A stretch of 64,000 nt of DNA from Anaplasma ovis str. Haibei (GCF_002214625.1 NZ_CP015994.1:248001-312000), one strand, 5' to 3'. Shown: positions 1 to 9,179, numbered from the stretch's first letter. Made by a program: numbers and translations. Notes: generated by a model from the letters alone, not told the origin.

Positions 1-650
1 TTGTAGTGCGCATAATGCGGATACAAGCGACTAGACGGTCGTGAACGACTGCTGTGTTAGTGGTGTTGGTACTGAGGTCCAAAAAAGCCCGTAAAAGTTT
101 CTTTCTTAACTAATATAATAACTGCAAAAAACAATCGTGCAACGGCTCAGGTAATGTATGCACAATTCTATGGTGTATTTTCCGAGTTTTTGCGAGGCAT
201 TGTGTGATAAGTTCAGGTGTGATGAAAATTTGCGTGATGGCGCATGCGCGCACGACAGATTTAGGGGCTGCCCTATTTCTGGAATCACACGTACTTCATA
301 CATAAGTGGGTGAAACATGCAGAAAGTTCCGGTGCCCCGTGCAATGGTGCATACTGCTGACTGTAGCTGCCAGGTGGTGGCTCAGCCATTGTGGTAAAGC
401 TTTGGTAGAGGCCGGCCTGGCTTGAGGTGGTGTGCAGGGTAAATTCCGGTCAGAGCAAGCACCGGGATTGGTGCAGCATGAGAGTAGGGTGAATTGTTGG
501 GGGATTATAAACCAATAGGCTTGGGACGGCCATGTGGAATTTCCTGATGTGTACAGCGCCGACGCCAAAGGCGTATGTGCACATTTCGGTCACGTGCAAC
601 AGCCTACAGGGCGCAATACCACTACCTGGGGCCCGCGGCGAGAGCCAGGT
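1..650. other. Intergenic / edge region, no gene seen
   Basis: No open frame here has a recognisable product, and I saw no tRNA-like fold or T-arm consensus on either strand. The short frames present are low-complexity translations. It lies downstream of mnmA and may hold only its 3' flank. Confidence 0.5.
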
Positions 651-1793
651 TTACTGCACCCCTTCGTGGCACAGCTTGTTGTATATCCATCCGCCCCCCA
701 GCAGCCTTTCTTTGTCATACAGCACGCATGCCTGCCCAGGTGACACAACGCAGTCCTCTTCCAGTACCACCGTTCCGTAGCCTTCCCCGTCACTCGTTAT
801 GGTAGCGCGGGTTGTAGCCCCGGACGATCGCAACCGAGCGTCGACTACCAGTCCTTTTTCTGGAATGTCGTAATCAGGGAGCCAATTCAGATTCTTCACA
901 AACAATGCTCTCTTCATTAGGGCAGACTGTGGCCCAACTACCACGATGTTCTGCTCCGCGTCTAATCTTACTACATATAGTGGATACGGTGCAGAAATGT
1001 TCAAACCCCTGCGCTGCCCAACGGTGAAATTTGATATGCCGTCATGCTCGCCAAGCAAGCGCCCATCGACGTGCACAATCTTGCCCTTCTTGACCGATGC
1101 GGGGTCCAAATTCCGCAGAACCTCCCTGTAGCTATTTTCAGGTACAAAACATATGTCCTGGCTGTCTGGCTTATCTGCAACTCCCAAGTTGAGTTTTTGT
1201 GCCAACTGCCTCACGTCGCTTTTTACCAAATTACCTAGGGGGAATCTCAAGAATTTTAATTGCTCAGAGGTTACGGAGAACAGGAAGTAGCTTTGATCCT
1301 TCTGCGGGTCCTTACCGCGCAATATTTGCTGTTCGCCAGCGATCTCAACCCTCCGAACGTAATGTCCGGTTGCGACCACGTCACCACCTATGGTCCTGGC
1401 TGCCTTGAGCATGTCTCTGAACTTGACTGTTTGGTTGCATTTTACGCACGGTATGGGAGTTTCCCCCCGCTTGTATGAACTTATGAAATCGTCTATAACT
1501 TCCTTCCTGAATACTTCTTCGTAGTCCAGAACATAGTGCGGAAACCCGAGTGCTGATGCAACGCGCTTTGCGTCATATATATCCACGCTGCCGCAACAAG
1601 ACTTCGCCCCGGATGCCGGCAAGCTGCTGTGCAGTTGCATTGTTGCTCCTATAACCTTATAACCACGCTCGTGCAAAAGCGCGGCGACCACTGAGCTATC
1701 CACACCCCCCGACATCGCAACGACCACAGTGGTCTCCTCAGGTGATTTGCCGGGAACCAGTGGGTCCAAATTCAAGCTGCTATCAAACACCAT
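651..1793 (-). CDS. mnmA: tRNA-specific 2-thiouridylase MnmA
   Basis: MnmA (TrmU) uses ATP and a persulfide relay to make 2-thiouridine at the wobble position of Lys, Glu and Gln tRNAs in the cytoplasm. From the chosen ATG the protein has 380 residues, usual for the family. A PP-loop ATP-binding motif, SGGVDSS, lies at about residues 28-34. A cysteine pair in PCVKCN (116-119) and the downstream DSQDICF motif supply the catalytic cysteines. The frame extends to a GTG at 1820, but the ATG at 1793 leaves a short leader before TTVVVAMSGGVDSS and fits the family better. It stands alone on the minus strand, about 200 bp downstream of the PilT-like gene. Confidence 0.95.
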   Translation of the reverse strand: MVFDSSLNLDPLVPGKSPEETTVVVAMSGGVDSSVVAALLHERGYKVIGATMQLHSSLPASGAKSCCGSVDIYDAKRVASALGFPHYVLDYEEVFRKEVIDDFISSYKRGETPIPCVKCNQTVKFRDMLKAARTIGGDVVATGHYVRRVEIAGEQQILRGKDPQKDQSYFLFSVTSEQLKFLRFPLGNLVKSDVRQLAQKLNLGVADKPDSQDICFVPENSYREVLRNLDPASVKKGKIVHVDGRLLGEHDGISNFTVGQRRGLNISAPYPLYVVRLDAEQNIVVVGPQSALMKRALFVKNLNWLPDYDIPEKGLVVDARLRSSGATTRATITSDGEGYGTVVLEEDCVVSPGQACVLYDKERLLGGGWIYNKLCHEGVQ

Positions 1794-1991
1794 AACGGGG
1801 GAAAGTATAAACTGTACCACAGGATTCTATGTGGGATTGTGCTACGTCTCAAGTTGAAAGTACAAGCACGAAAACTTTGCACGTCCACAACTGAGCGAAG
1901 TATCTATGCAGTTGCGGGCGTTTGTGCGCTGCAGCCTTTAGATTGTTGTTACCCCTACGGCACGTGGTTTGCTCTGGCCAGGGCGTTTCCG

Positions 1992-3014
1992 TTAAAATTC
2001 ATCTTCCACGTTGCTTGCGTATTGCGAGCTTGTGCTGCTAACAAGATGAGCCAGAACGGGCTGAGCATCAGAATGTGTAAGTTTGTTCTCTTCAATTAAC
2101 TTGCTGATTTTCTCCACGATATCCGAGTTCTCTATTAGTTCTATGTTCCCGCTTCTTATAGTTTCTCTGACCTTGTTATCAAACGTTATAAAGTCGTACA
2201 CATAAACACATGGCTTCCTTGCAAGTAACACTTGTAGAGTTGCGCCCAATACGTGCGAAGCCAGGAAATTAATTCCTGATTCCATATTCGGAAACATGGA
2301 TAGCACTCTTTCCAGCATGCATGCAGTCGAGACAGCGTCTATAGCCGCTATAACCAGCATACCTGTGGTAACACAACTATGTGCCACGCTTACCAGATTG
2401 CTGTTAAGCTCAGCAAACACCACAATATCCGCCGCTTGCTTTTTGATAAAGTCAAAATTTGCCTGAGATGCGTCATAGGCGCTTATTATGGCGCGATCTG
2501 ATTTTGGCACAGATTCCGCTTCCATACCAAAAGTCAGTATATGCTTTTTCTGGGCCGTGCCAATTTTGTGCAGCAAGAACTCGATTGTATAATTTTTGTT
2601 GTGGTGTGCCGCTCCTCCCAGCAGTATCACTCCCCTAGATACATACGCGGCCGTGCGAACAAGCTCCTGCGGGACATCGTCCTCAGATGGAAGTGCCAAC
2701 TCCCTAATGAAAATCGTAACCTTTGCTTCAGATTCAAGCCTACTGATGTCTCTTGCTACGTGTATGTTCAAAAAATGCGTCTCGTCAAACTCAAAATTCA
2801 CGCTAACTTCCCCATCGCTGTCGAACTTGGCTTGAGCCTCTGCGGACAGCACAGCGGACAATATGCTTTTAATATCGCTTTGGTCGATCTTTCTCACTTG
2901 TAAAAATTCTATGTGGCCCAACCTCTTGATCGCAGGAGGCTGACCAATGACACAGTAAAGGTGAGATGCGTTGTGTTGTATAGAAGATGCAACTAACTGT
3001 TTTAAGTACTCCAT
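1992..3014 (-). CDS. PilT/type II secretion ATPase-like protein with degenerate P-loop
   Basis: The 340-residue protein follows the layout of PilT-type hexameric secretion ATPases. The N-terminal domain begins MEYLKQLVASSIQHNASHLY, like PilT's MD..LL..sv...ASDLHL, with GQPPAIKRLGHI matching the PilT G.PP..R..G segment. Near residues 196-240, ADIVVFAELNSNLVSVAHS then TGMLVIAAID and MLERVLSMFP mirror PilT's Walker B region, TGHLV..TLHT and IDR.IDVFP. The Walker A site, GPTGSGKST in PilT, is replaced by GGAAHHNKNYT (about 133-143), so the lysine and serine positions are lost. The PilT HT motif is also changed, to ID. ATP hydrolysis is therefore unlikely. No other pilus gene is nearby. The ATG at 3014 is preferred over a GTG two codons upstream. 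Confidence 0.6.
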   Translation of the reverse strand: MEYLKQLVASSIQHNASHLYCVIGQPPAIKRLGHIEFLQVRKIDQSDIKSILSAVLSAEAQAKFDSDGEVSVNFEFDETHFLNIHVARDISRLESEAKVTIFIRELALPSEDDVPQELVRTAAYVSRGVILLGGAAHHNKNYTIEFLLHKIGTAQKKHILTFGMEAESVPKSDRAIISAYDASQANFDFIKKQAADIVVFAELNSNLVSVAHSCVTTGMLVIAAIDAVSTACMLERVLSMFPNMESGINFLASHVLGATLQVLLARKPCVYVYDFITFDNKVRETIRSGNIELIENSDIVEKISKLIEENKLTHSDAQPVLAHLVSSTSSQYASNVEDEF

Positions 3015-3334
3015 TGCCACGTTCTTATATGCCCTGCTGGCGCAATGCTAAGGCATTTTTATTTCACAACTATTAAATGTGGTTCTTGCAGTATATGCTC
3101 ACTGTCGGGGCCATTTCAAACTTGTGTCACCGTGCATTACCGAGCCCCTCACCGATGGCTGCGGTTGTTGTGAGTAGAATTGGCGCGCACCCGCAGTGGT
3201 GTCGCGATAATTGAAAATCACGTTGGCGCGTAATGGAGTGAAGCCCACATATGCTTTATGGGTATGTGCAGGAATTGGTGCAGCGTAAGAAAGCGCGACT
3301 AACGGACGGCCACAAATGAAACTCACCCGGCGTG
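3015..3334. other. Intergenic, nothing recognised
   Basis: This lies between the PilT-like gene and fabF and must hold the upstream signals of the former. A 75-codon minus-strand frame covers much of it but has no recognisable features. I see no RNA gene. Confidence 0.4.
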
Positions 3335-4603
3335 TTACACGGCCTTGAACACCAGCGATGCATTAACCCCTCCAAACCCGAAGGAATTTGACATCGCACT
3401 AGGCACTTTGTGTTCCTGCGCGTTTAGAGGCACCAAGTTCAAATTACTGTCTTCCGAAGAATTTTGTAGGTTTAATGTTGGAGGCACAACTCCATTAAGG
3501 ATAGACAGTATGGAAAAAATGGCTTCCACACCCCCGGCTGCCCCCAATAAATGACCGATAGAGGACTTTGTGGAAGATATAGGCACGCGGTATGCGTGGT
3601 CACCAAACACTGATTTTATTGCGGAAATCTCAACACTGTCTCCCACCGGCGTCGAGGTTCCGTGTGCGTTTATATACCCCACACCTTCTGGGGCAATTCC
3701 CGACATTTGCAGCGCACGCCTCATTGCGTCTGCTCCCCCACGACCTTCAGGATGCGGGGCCGTCACGTGATAGGCATCAGAAGTTATCCCGTAACCAACG
3801 AGCTCCGCGTATATATTTGCACCTCTCATCTTTGCGTGCTCATAACTTTCCAGCACCAGGATGCCGGCACCCTCTCCGATCACAAAGCCGTCCCTGTCTC
3901 TGTCCCAAGGACGGGAAGCAAGCACCGGCGTATCATTGAATTTTGTTGATAGAGCCTTTATGATACAGAATCCAGCCACTGCCGCCCTGCACAACGCGCC
4001 CTCTGCCCCACCAGCGAGCATAACGTCTGCTTCTCCGGATGCTATGACTCGCGCCGCGTCGGCAATGGCAGTAGCCCCTGTCGCGCAGGCACTTACTGAA
4101 GCATTGCAATATCCGGTGAGACCGTACTTCATGGAAATGTAACCCGGAAGCAGGTTAATCAAGCTTCCAGGTATGAAGAACGGGCTAACACGCCTTGGCC
4201 CGCGATCGTGCACAGCTATGACGTTTTTTTCTATGTACGGCAGACCACCTACGCCGGACCCTGCCAACACTCCAACCCGGTTTGGATCAAACTCTGTCTC
4301 CAGTAGGCCAGAATCGGCCAGCGCCATGTCGGATGCCGCTATTCCAAAAATAATGAAGCGATCTATTTTTTTTACTTCTTTTTCCTCAATCCATTGCGTG
4401 GGATCGAGTTCGTACTTTTCCGACTGGCCTTTTACATTTACCTGCCCTCCAACCCTGCAATCAAGGTCATGAGCATCAAACCCACTAATGGCACATATGC
4501 CCGACTCTCCATTGACTAGACGGCCCCACACGTCAGAGATCTGAAACCCCAGCGGCGTCACCAGGCCCATACCAGTTACGACAACCCTAGCCCTGTCAGC
4601 CAT
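3335..4603 (-). CDS. fabF: 3-oxoacyl-[acyl-carrier-protein] synthase II
   Basis: FabF condenses malonyl-ACP with acyl-ACP in type II fatty-acid elongation in the cytoplasm. The 422-residue protein has the Cys-His-His triad of elongating ketosynthases: cysteine in SVSACATGA (about residue 173), histidine in NAHGTSTPVGD, and histidine in SSIGHLLGAAGG. The N-terminus VVVTGMGLVTPLG and the C-terminal NSFGFGGVNASL are also typical. The frame runs to a TTG at 4618, but the ATG at 4603 gives MADRARVVVTGMG, the normal family start. acpP lies about 120 bp upstream on the same strand, the usual arrangement, so the two are probably co-transcribed. Confidence 0.97.
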   Translation of the reverse strand: MADRARVVVTGMGLVTPLGFQISDVWGRLVNGESGICAISGFDAHDLDCRVGGQVNVKGQSEKYELDPTQWIEEKEVKKIDRFIIFGIAASDMALADSGLLETEFDPNRVGVLAGSGVGGLPYIEKNVIAVHDRGPRRVSPFFIPGSLINLLPGYISMKYGLTGYCNASVSACATGATAIADAARVIASGEADVMLAGGAEGALCRAAVAGFCIIKALSTKFNDTPVLASRPWDRDRDGFVIGEGAGILVLESYEHAKMRGANIYAELVGYGITSDAYHVTAPHPEGRGGADAMRRALQMSGIAPEGVGYINAHGTSTPVGDSVEISAIKSVFGDHAYRVPISSTKSSIGHLLGAAGGVEAIFSILSILNGVVPPTLNLQNSSEDSNLNLVPLNAQEHKVPSAMSNSFGFGGVNASLVFKAV

Positions 4604-4722
4604 ACAAAACCGAAACAACTCCCGAACATTGGAAGCAAACCCCTAGAGAACCAAAAGACCGCGCGACAACGACGTTTGATGAAACTGGGAAGCACAAACA
4701 CCGCGCCGCAAACGGGTGGATA

Positions 4723-5019
4723 CTACTTAGAATTAGATTTGCCATATATGTACTTGCATATGTCATCTACGGTTTCCAACCCCTGCGCCTCTTCGTCGGT
4801 AATCTCTATGGAGAACTTCTCCTCCAGGGACATAATCAGGTCCACAAAGTCTAGACTATCCAGGTTGAAATCTTTGGCCAGGTTAGTGGTCCCGGAAAGA
4901 ACCTGCCTCTGCTCATCCTTCAATTTTAGACAGCCAATCACGGCCTCCATGACCTTAGATTTGATGTCCTCCAAAACAGCATCGTCAGACTTAAAGTTCC
5001 CTACCTCACCACCTTCCAT
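4723..5019 (-). CDS. acpP: Acyl carrier protein
   Basis: ACP carries growing acyl chains on a 4'-phosphopantetheine arm. The 98-residue acidic protein contains the DSLD attachment motif (Ser at about residue 55) in FNLDSLDFVDLIMSLEEKF, with the helix II/III pattern IEITDEEAQGLETVDDIC. It is about 15-20 residues longer than E. coli ACP because of an N-terminal extension (MEGGEVGNFKSDD). An alternative shorter start would have to be non-ATG. It sits immediately upstream of fabF on the same strand, consistent with a fatty-acid synthesis operon. Confidence 0.96.
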   Translation of the reverse strand: MEGGEVGNFKSDDAVLEDIKSKVMEAVIGCLKLKDEQRQVLSGTTNLAKDFNLDSLDFVDLIMSLEEKFSIEITDEEAQGLETVDDICKYIYGKSNSK

Positions 5020-5729
5020 GACGCACCCACAAAACTAAAAAAAGAAACCGCAGACCGTGCCAGAACCGCACAGCACTGGCAATATATACCTCTAAAAATC
5101 AAAAAATCAAATAGAATTGCCGAGTAAAATCGTAAAAACAGTTAGAATCCCCACCGGATTTTACTGTGCGTCTTCCAAACTGACACATCCGTAGGGTTGT
5201 GCATACATCAGTTAAATGCCACACCACTGCCTTCCTGAGGCCGCTACGGTAGCTTTCAGATCTGCGCGGTATGCTCTATTTGCTGACACGCTAGCACTTT
5301 GCGTCAACTGGAATTGCCCATGGTTGTGCTGATTAAGACGACCCCTATCTATAATTATGCTGGTGCCCGGGAACATTTTTATTGGTCCAAGCGCGAGGCA
5401 GGGTGCTGTTTTCACCAGAGCATAGTGTGATCCTTATGTGATGCGTTACTCCCGCGGCCGTCACGCTTCGTAACGGGATTTTGCAAAGCGACGGGACTAT
5501 GAATGGCGCCATTCGAACAAACCGATAACACAGACACTTGCCATACCCGGCAACACCGAAAAAGGAACCGGTACTGGTCCCAAACCAGGATGACATGCCT
5601 GCAACAACGCACGTACAGCATTGGTGCATTACACCACATACGTGGGGACGAACGCCCCACTGTGCTATGTCATACAGAAGCAACCGCAGGCTGCGGCCAT
5701 AACCTACCAGCTTGGCGCGCCAAGCTACA
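5020..5729. other. Intergenic, no gene supported
   Basis: About 700 bp between acpP and rpmG. AT-rich runs around 5090-5130 probably include the acpP promoter. Overlapping frames of 60-110 codons on both strands in 5210-5840 have atypical composition and no motif I recognise, so I do not call them. Confidence 0.4.
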
Positions 5730-5900
5730 CTACCTCAGCTTCTCTTCTTTGAACAGGACGTGCTTTCTAGCGACCGGGTCATACTTGCGGAAAGAGAGCT
5801 TCTGGACCAACTTCTTAGGGTCACGCTTCTTGACGTAAAAATAGCCAGTACCCTCGCTGCTGACCAGCTTTACCAATAGACCAGAACCTTTTTTAGCCAC
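5730..5900 (-). CDS. rpmG: 50S ribosomal protein L33
   Basis: A 56-residue basic protein starting with GTG at 5900. It reads (M)[18 protein letters not shown], then [18 protein letters not shown], then [19 protein letters not shown]. This is the alphaproteobacterial L33 pattern: A.K, then L.LVS...TG.FYV..K with KL..KKYDP..RKHV.F.E.K. It lacks the zinc-binding cysteine pairs, so it is the cysteine-free form. The length matches the family. The gene stands alone, divergent from the pgpA-like/dsbB pair. Confidence 0.93.
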   Translation of the reverse strand: MAKKGSGLLVKLVSSEGTGYFYVKKRDPKKLVQKLSFRKYDPVARKHVLFKEEKLR

Positions 5901-5976
5901 AGCGGACCCACAAAACGCAAAACTGCAGAATTCTACATGTCCGGATATTGTCGGTCAAGCTGTTTGGTAAAAACGG

Positions 5977-6004
5977 TTGACATACCTTGTGGAGTAGGTA
6001 TGTA
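5977..6004 (+). promoter_or_regulatory. Candidate sigma-70-type promoter for the pgpA-like/dsbB pair
   Basis: A perfect TTGACA -35 box (5977-5982) is followed after 16 bp by TATGTA (5999-6004), about 55 bp upstream of the ATG at 6060. Spacing and the -35 are good; the -10 matches TATAAT in four of six positions. This is by inspection only. Confidence 0.45.
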
Positions 6005-6059
6005 GGGGGCTAGCCCCCGCGTTGTTGGAGGTCTGCATTCGTGTTTGTGGCTTCGTGGT

Positions 6060-6782
6060 ATGCTTAGGTCGTTATTCAAGGTTGTAATCAGGCTTGTAGG
6101 TTTTCTTATCCCAGTGAGGGTGGTGAGCACCTTCTTGGGCATAGGCCATCTGCCTGCTTGGCAGGAGCACTGGGCCGCCCTAGCCGCACTGTTGATCTCC
6201 CACGTGTCTTGTTACCTGGTGTATGGGTTTTTCCCTCCTCTGTATGACGCCGCGTTCGCTACCGGCCTCAAGCTTGCTCCGTTCTTCCTGCAAGTGGCGG
6301 TTTTCCTGCTTATTATTGGCATGTTGTCTATTTTTGTGCTACAAAGCAACGACAGAGGCGCGCCTATGGGGCACGACACCATAGTTATTCAGTCAGCATT
6401 CGGTCAGTTACTCACTGCAGCTTTGTCAATGCCGGCGTCAGTTACTCTGTACGGTGCTGCAAGTGGTGTCTATAACAAGATTTGTGCCGACATCTTCACA
6501 TGCCCGCTGTGGGCAAACTATTCTATGCACCTCTTCATATTCTTCATAGTGCCGTTTGTGTTTTACAATCTTATGGTTGTTATCAGGCCTTGGCCTGCAT
6601 CCCTGCTAAAGTTACGGTACAGCAACTGGTGTTCGGTTATGATGGAAGGAATGACGCTTTCGCTATATGCTATGCTGGTGATGTATCTATTGGCGTTCAT
6701 TTGTGCGGGATTGCAGGTGTCTTACGCCCTGAAGTACAGTGCCGCGGTTCTGCGTATTGCGTTTGTGCGGTGGGCAGGGTAA
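6060..6782 (+). CDS. PgpA-like membrane protein lacking catalytic acidic residues
   Basis: A 240-residue membrane protein that aligns by eye with phosphatidylglycerophosphatase A. STFLGIGHLPAWQEHWAALAAL (about 23-44) matches PgpA's T.FGSG..P.APGT.GSLAA. DTIVIQSAFGQLLTAALSMP (106-125) matches the ..VIDE..GQW.TL...P segment. VFYNLMVVIRPWPASLLK (167-184) matches F.lFR..DI.KPWPI. The acidic residues of PgpA are missing: IDE has become IQS, the D of FR.FDI is gone, and the LDD.LAG motif reads MEGMTLS (195-201). About 25 extra residues sit near 135-160. It was probably derived from PgpA but is unlikely to dephosphorylate PGP. The start is the ATG at 6060, since the upstream extension uses TTG. Its stop overlaps the dsbB start by one base (TAATG), so the two are translationally coupled. 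Confidence 0.55.
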   Translation: MLRSLFKVVIRLVGFLIPVRVVSTFLGIGHLPAWQEHWAALAALLISHVSCYLVYGFFPPLYDAAFATGLKLAPFFLQVAVFLLIIGMLSIFVLQSNDRGAPMGHDTIVIQSAFGQLLTAALSMPASVTLYGAASGVYNKICADIFTCPLWANYSMHLFIFFIVPFVFYNLMVVIRPWPASLLKLRYSNWCSVMMEGMTLSLYAMLVMYLLAFICAGLQVSYALKYSAAVLRIAFVRWAG

Positions 6783-7288
6783 TGAGAGAGTGCGGCGTCA
6801 TTTTCTTTGTCGGCAGCGTATTGGCGCTTGTGGCCGCCTATGTTGGAGAGATTGTGTATGACTTGGTTCCGTGCAGGTTGTGCCTATATGAGCGGGTCCC
6901 ATACTTTGCCGCGCTTTTTTTCTCTGTGGTTGGCATGTTGAGAGGGGATAAGTACTCGCTCTGTTGCACTGCCGTGTGTTACGTAGGCAGTGTGGCTCTT
7001 TCAATGTATCATGCCGGCCTGGAGTACGGTTGGTTTACGGATTTCCTGCACTGTGCCGGTGATGTAAACCCTCGCGCAAGTGTTGATGACATAAAGCGCA
7101 ATCTGCTAAGCAATGACGTTGCTCCGTCATGCGGTGTTCCGAGCTTTGTTTTTCTTGGGCTCTCAATTTCCGGATGGAACGTCGTATACGCAACCGGATG
7201 TCTGCTGTTGGCTTTTGCGGTGAAGAAATGCGGCTTCAAGGGAGTATACAGAGCCGTGTTGGATATTGTGATTACTAAGGGAAAATAG
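6782..7288 (+). CDS. dsbB: Disulfide bond formation protein DsbB family
   Basis: DsbB-type proteins sit in the inner membrane and reoxidise DsbA by passing electrons to quinones. The 168-residue protein has four hydrophobic segments. The first redox pair is in PCRLCLYER (Cys31, Cys34). A second pair is likely Cys91 (FLHC) and Cys117 (APSCG), followed by VPSFVFLGLSISGWN, the diagnostic motif after the second periplasmic loop (compare F.FLGLSMAGWN). The open frame extends far upstream inside the preceding gene, but the ATG at 6782 in the TAATG overlap gives the proper N-terminus MRECGVIFF and family length. It is co-transcribed with the PgpA-like gene. Confidence 0.85.
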   Translation: MRECGVIFFVGSVLALVAAYVGEIVYDLVPCRLCLYERVPYFAALFFSVVGMLRGDKYSLCCTAVCYVGSVALSMYHAGLEYGWFTDFLHCAGDVNPRASVDDIKRNLLSNDVAPSCGVPSFVFLGLSISGWNVVYATGCLLLAFAVKKCGFKGVYRAVLDIVITKGK

Positions 7289-8345
7289 CCTGTGGTAGGA
7301 GTATTGGCTCTATTTACAATACACACTTTGTGAGCGACTCGCGCCAAGGCCTATCTACGCACTCAAAATATGTGGCTAGGCTTGTGTACCGCTGTTATCA
7401 AGGAATCTCGCGTTTGCAACATGGTCCAAGCTGGATTTGGTGGGGGGAGATTAGAGGGAACTTGAGCATGCCTTGTGGGGGCGCTTTTATCGGTGATGAC
7501 GCGTGGGTACACTTGAGGTGTTGCAATTTGGGGATGTCAGAATGTCCAGCGACCTGTAGATGTTCTGTTGTGGCTAACGAATCTCGATGCATGTGGGAGT
7601 GCACATAGTGTGTTGGGGAAATTACCCGAATAAATTACTTGGTACAGTGCTAGGCTACATCTCTGAGTTTGGGGTGGTGTGGCCGTGGTGCGCATATTGT
7701 GTGAGTTGTTTTTTGTACGTGAGCTGCTGCGCCACGGCAACAACGTGTGGCGTGAACGCACTAAAACTTGTGTGCACCTTACCCCGCATTTAGATGTATT
7801 TCGCTTGTGGTGTGAACACCTTCCCGCATGAGTTGGGTGCACATTGGTGTGGAGTTCACCCACAACTGTCGGCTGTATGGCTTACTTTCGCGCTCATGTA
7901 GGGCGTCATGTTGCGGCGCTGCCTGCGTGTATAAGTGCAAAGTTGTCACAGTGCAAGATTTTGGGGGTGTGCGCAAGTTCTTCAATGTGTGGTATGGGGA
8001 CTATGCCGTGATAAACTTGCAACTAAGGGCTGGTTATTACGTTTTTAATTTTTGCAGTATGTCTGAGGCTTGATCGGGCGAGCTGTACCGCCATATGCAC
8101 AATAAGGGTTAACAGTTCGGGTTTGGGTTATGCTCCAAGCTGTACGTTCACGGCGCAATGATCGGCTATTGTACGTGTATTTAGGATGTTATACTCTCGA
8201 AAAACGGTTGCAATCATACATTATCCATTGACCACTTGCCTCAAAATGTGTATGGTAACCGGAGTTTGTGTGTGATGCCGTGTTTACCCTGCAGGGTAAA
8301 CACCACGGCTCGCAGTTGGGTTGTGTTTATGGTGGGGTTTGCCTT
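7289..8345. other. Long intergenic region
   Basis: About 1 kb with no supported gene. Frames of 68-108 codons on both strands carry no recognisable motif. The one clear structure is the palindrome at 8280-8303, listed separately. Confidence 0.4.
8280..8303. promoter_or_regulatory. Perfect 24-bp palindrome upstream of a membrane protein gene
   Basis: The half-site GTGTTTACCCTG is followed directly by its exact reverse complement, with no spacer, 42 bp before the ATG at 8346. Symmetry partly extends outwards as CCG...CGG with a 2-bp slip. A gapless perfect dyad of this length fits an operator for a dimeric regulator or an mRNA hairpin in the 5' leader. Function is inferred only. Confidence 0.5.
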
Positions 8346-9179
8346 ATGTCTTGGGAGCAGTTTCTAAGTGGTGGTGATTCACCACGCCGTGCTGTTGTCC
8401 TGCAGGTGCCGGAGAGTGATTCCGGTCTTGGTGCAGGGGTCGAGTTAATTTTACGGTTGCCGCTATCGCTCGTGTTGCTCGCAACCACGGTGCTTCTTAC
8501 CACTATCACCTATGTGGCGATGACCATCGCGATGATTGTTGTGCTGCCCGTCAGGTTTCTTGCTGGATTCTTTTCTAAGCGGGGTCGTCAGGCGTCTGCT
8601 GGTGGTGAGGAGGAGGGTAGGGAGCCCGTTAATGGGGTGCGTAACTTTTTTATGTCCCTCGTCAAGGTTGTTCCCGTCATAGTCCTGTGGCCCGTTATAG
8701 CTCTTTTCACGGCTGTTCCGGCACTGATAGTCTCTACCTTTATGTATGTAAGTTCAGTAGTCAAGAGCTGTGTGGAGTATCTGACGTGTGCGATCACTTT
8801 CGGCGATCCTACAAAGGTGGGGTACTTGGGTCGTGCGCTATACGACAACTATGTAAGTACTTCTGGCATCAGGGCTGCTACCGATCTGGCAGTCAGCTTC
8901 TTTGATGAAAGCGGTCCCCACGCTGGTGTGACTCATCACTGGAATGAGATGAAGTCTGCCGTCACAGGCCATCCTATGGATATTATGAAGAGCATGCTTG
9001 GTGGCGGCCTTGCGGGCAGCTTTGGCGGCATCGCGGGTGGTAGTATTTTCCCGACAAGCCGCCCTGCGACGAGCCTTGCGGATGCGGAGAACGCTGTTCC
9101 TGCGACGAGCCTTGCGGGTACGCAGGTGTCAGCAGCGCAGGGTCAGAGTGCTCCTGGGGGCGGACTGGGGGCTTCTTGA
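8346..9179 (+). CDS. Membrane protein of unknown function
   Basis: I do not recognise this 277-residue protein. It has a polar N-terminus (1-32), a long hydrophobic region at about 33-75 (probably two passes), and a polar loop rich in Gly and Glu (80-98). A second hydrophobic block follows at about 101-150. The C-terminal half is soluble, has Gly-rich MLGGGLAGSFGGIAGGSIF, and ends in an Ala/Ser/Gly-rich tail with a repeated PATSLA element. The start is the ATG at 8346 (MSWEQFLSGG). The frame is open to a GTG at 8268, but that would put the 24-bp palindrome inside the gene. It converges with the 1199-codon gene. Confidence 0.65.
   Translation: MSWEQFLSGGDSPRRAVVLQVPESDSGLGAGVELILRLPLSLVLLATTVLLTTITYVAMTIAMIVVLPVRFLAGFFSKRGRQASAGGEEEGREPVNGVRNFFMSLVKVVPVIVLWPVIALFTAVPALIVSTFMYVSSVVKSCVEYLTCAITFGDPTKVGYLGRALYDNYVSTSGIRAATDLAVSFFDESGPHAGVTHHWNEMKSAVTGHPMDIMKSMLGGGLAGSFGGIAGGSIFPTSRPATSLADAENAVPATSLAGTQVSAAQGQSAPGGGLGAS

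Noticed and set aside
6482-6781. 100-codon N-terminal extension of dsbB
   Set aside because: It lies wholly inside the PgpA-like gene in another frame. The DsbB N-terminus and the TAATG coupling support the ATG at 6782.
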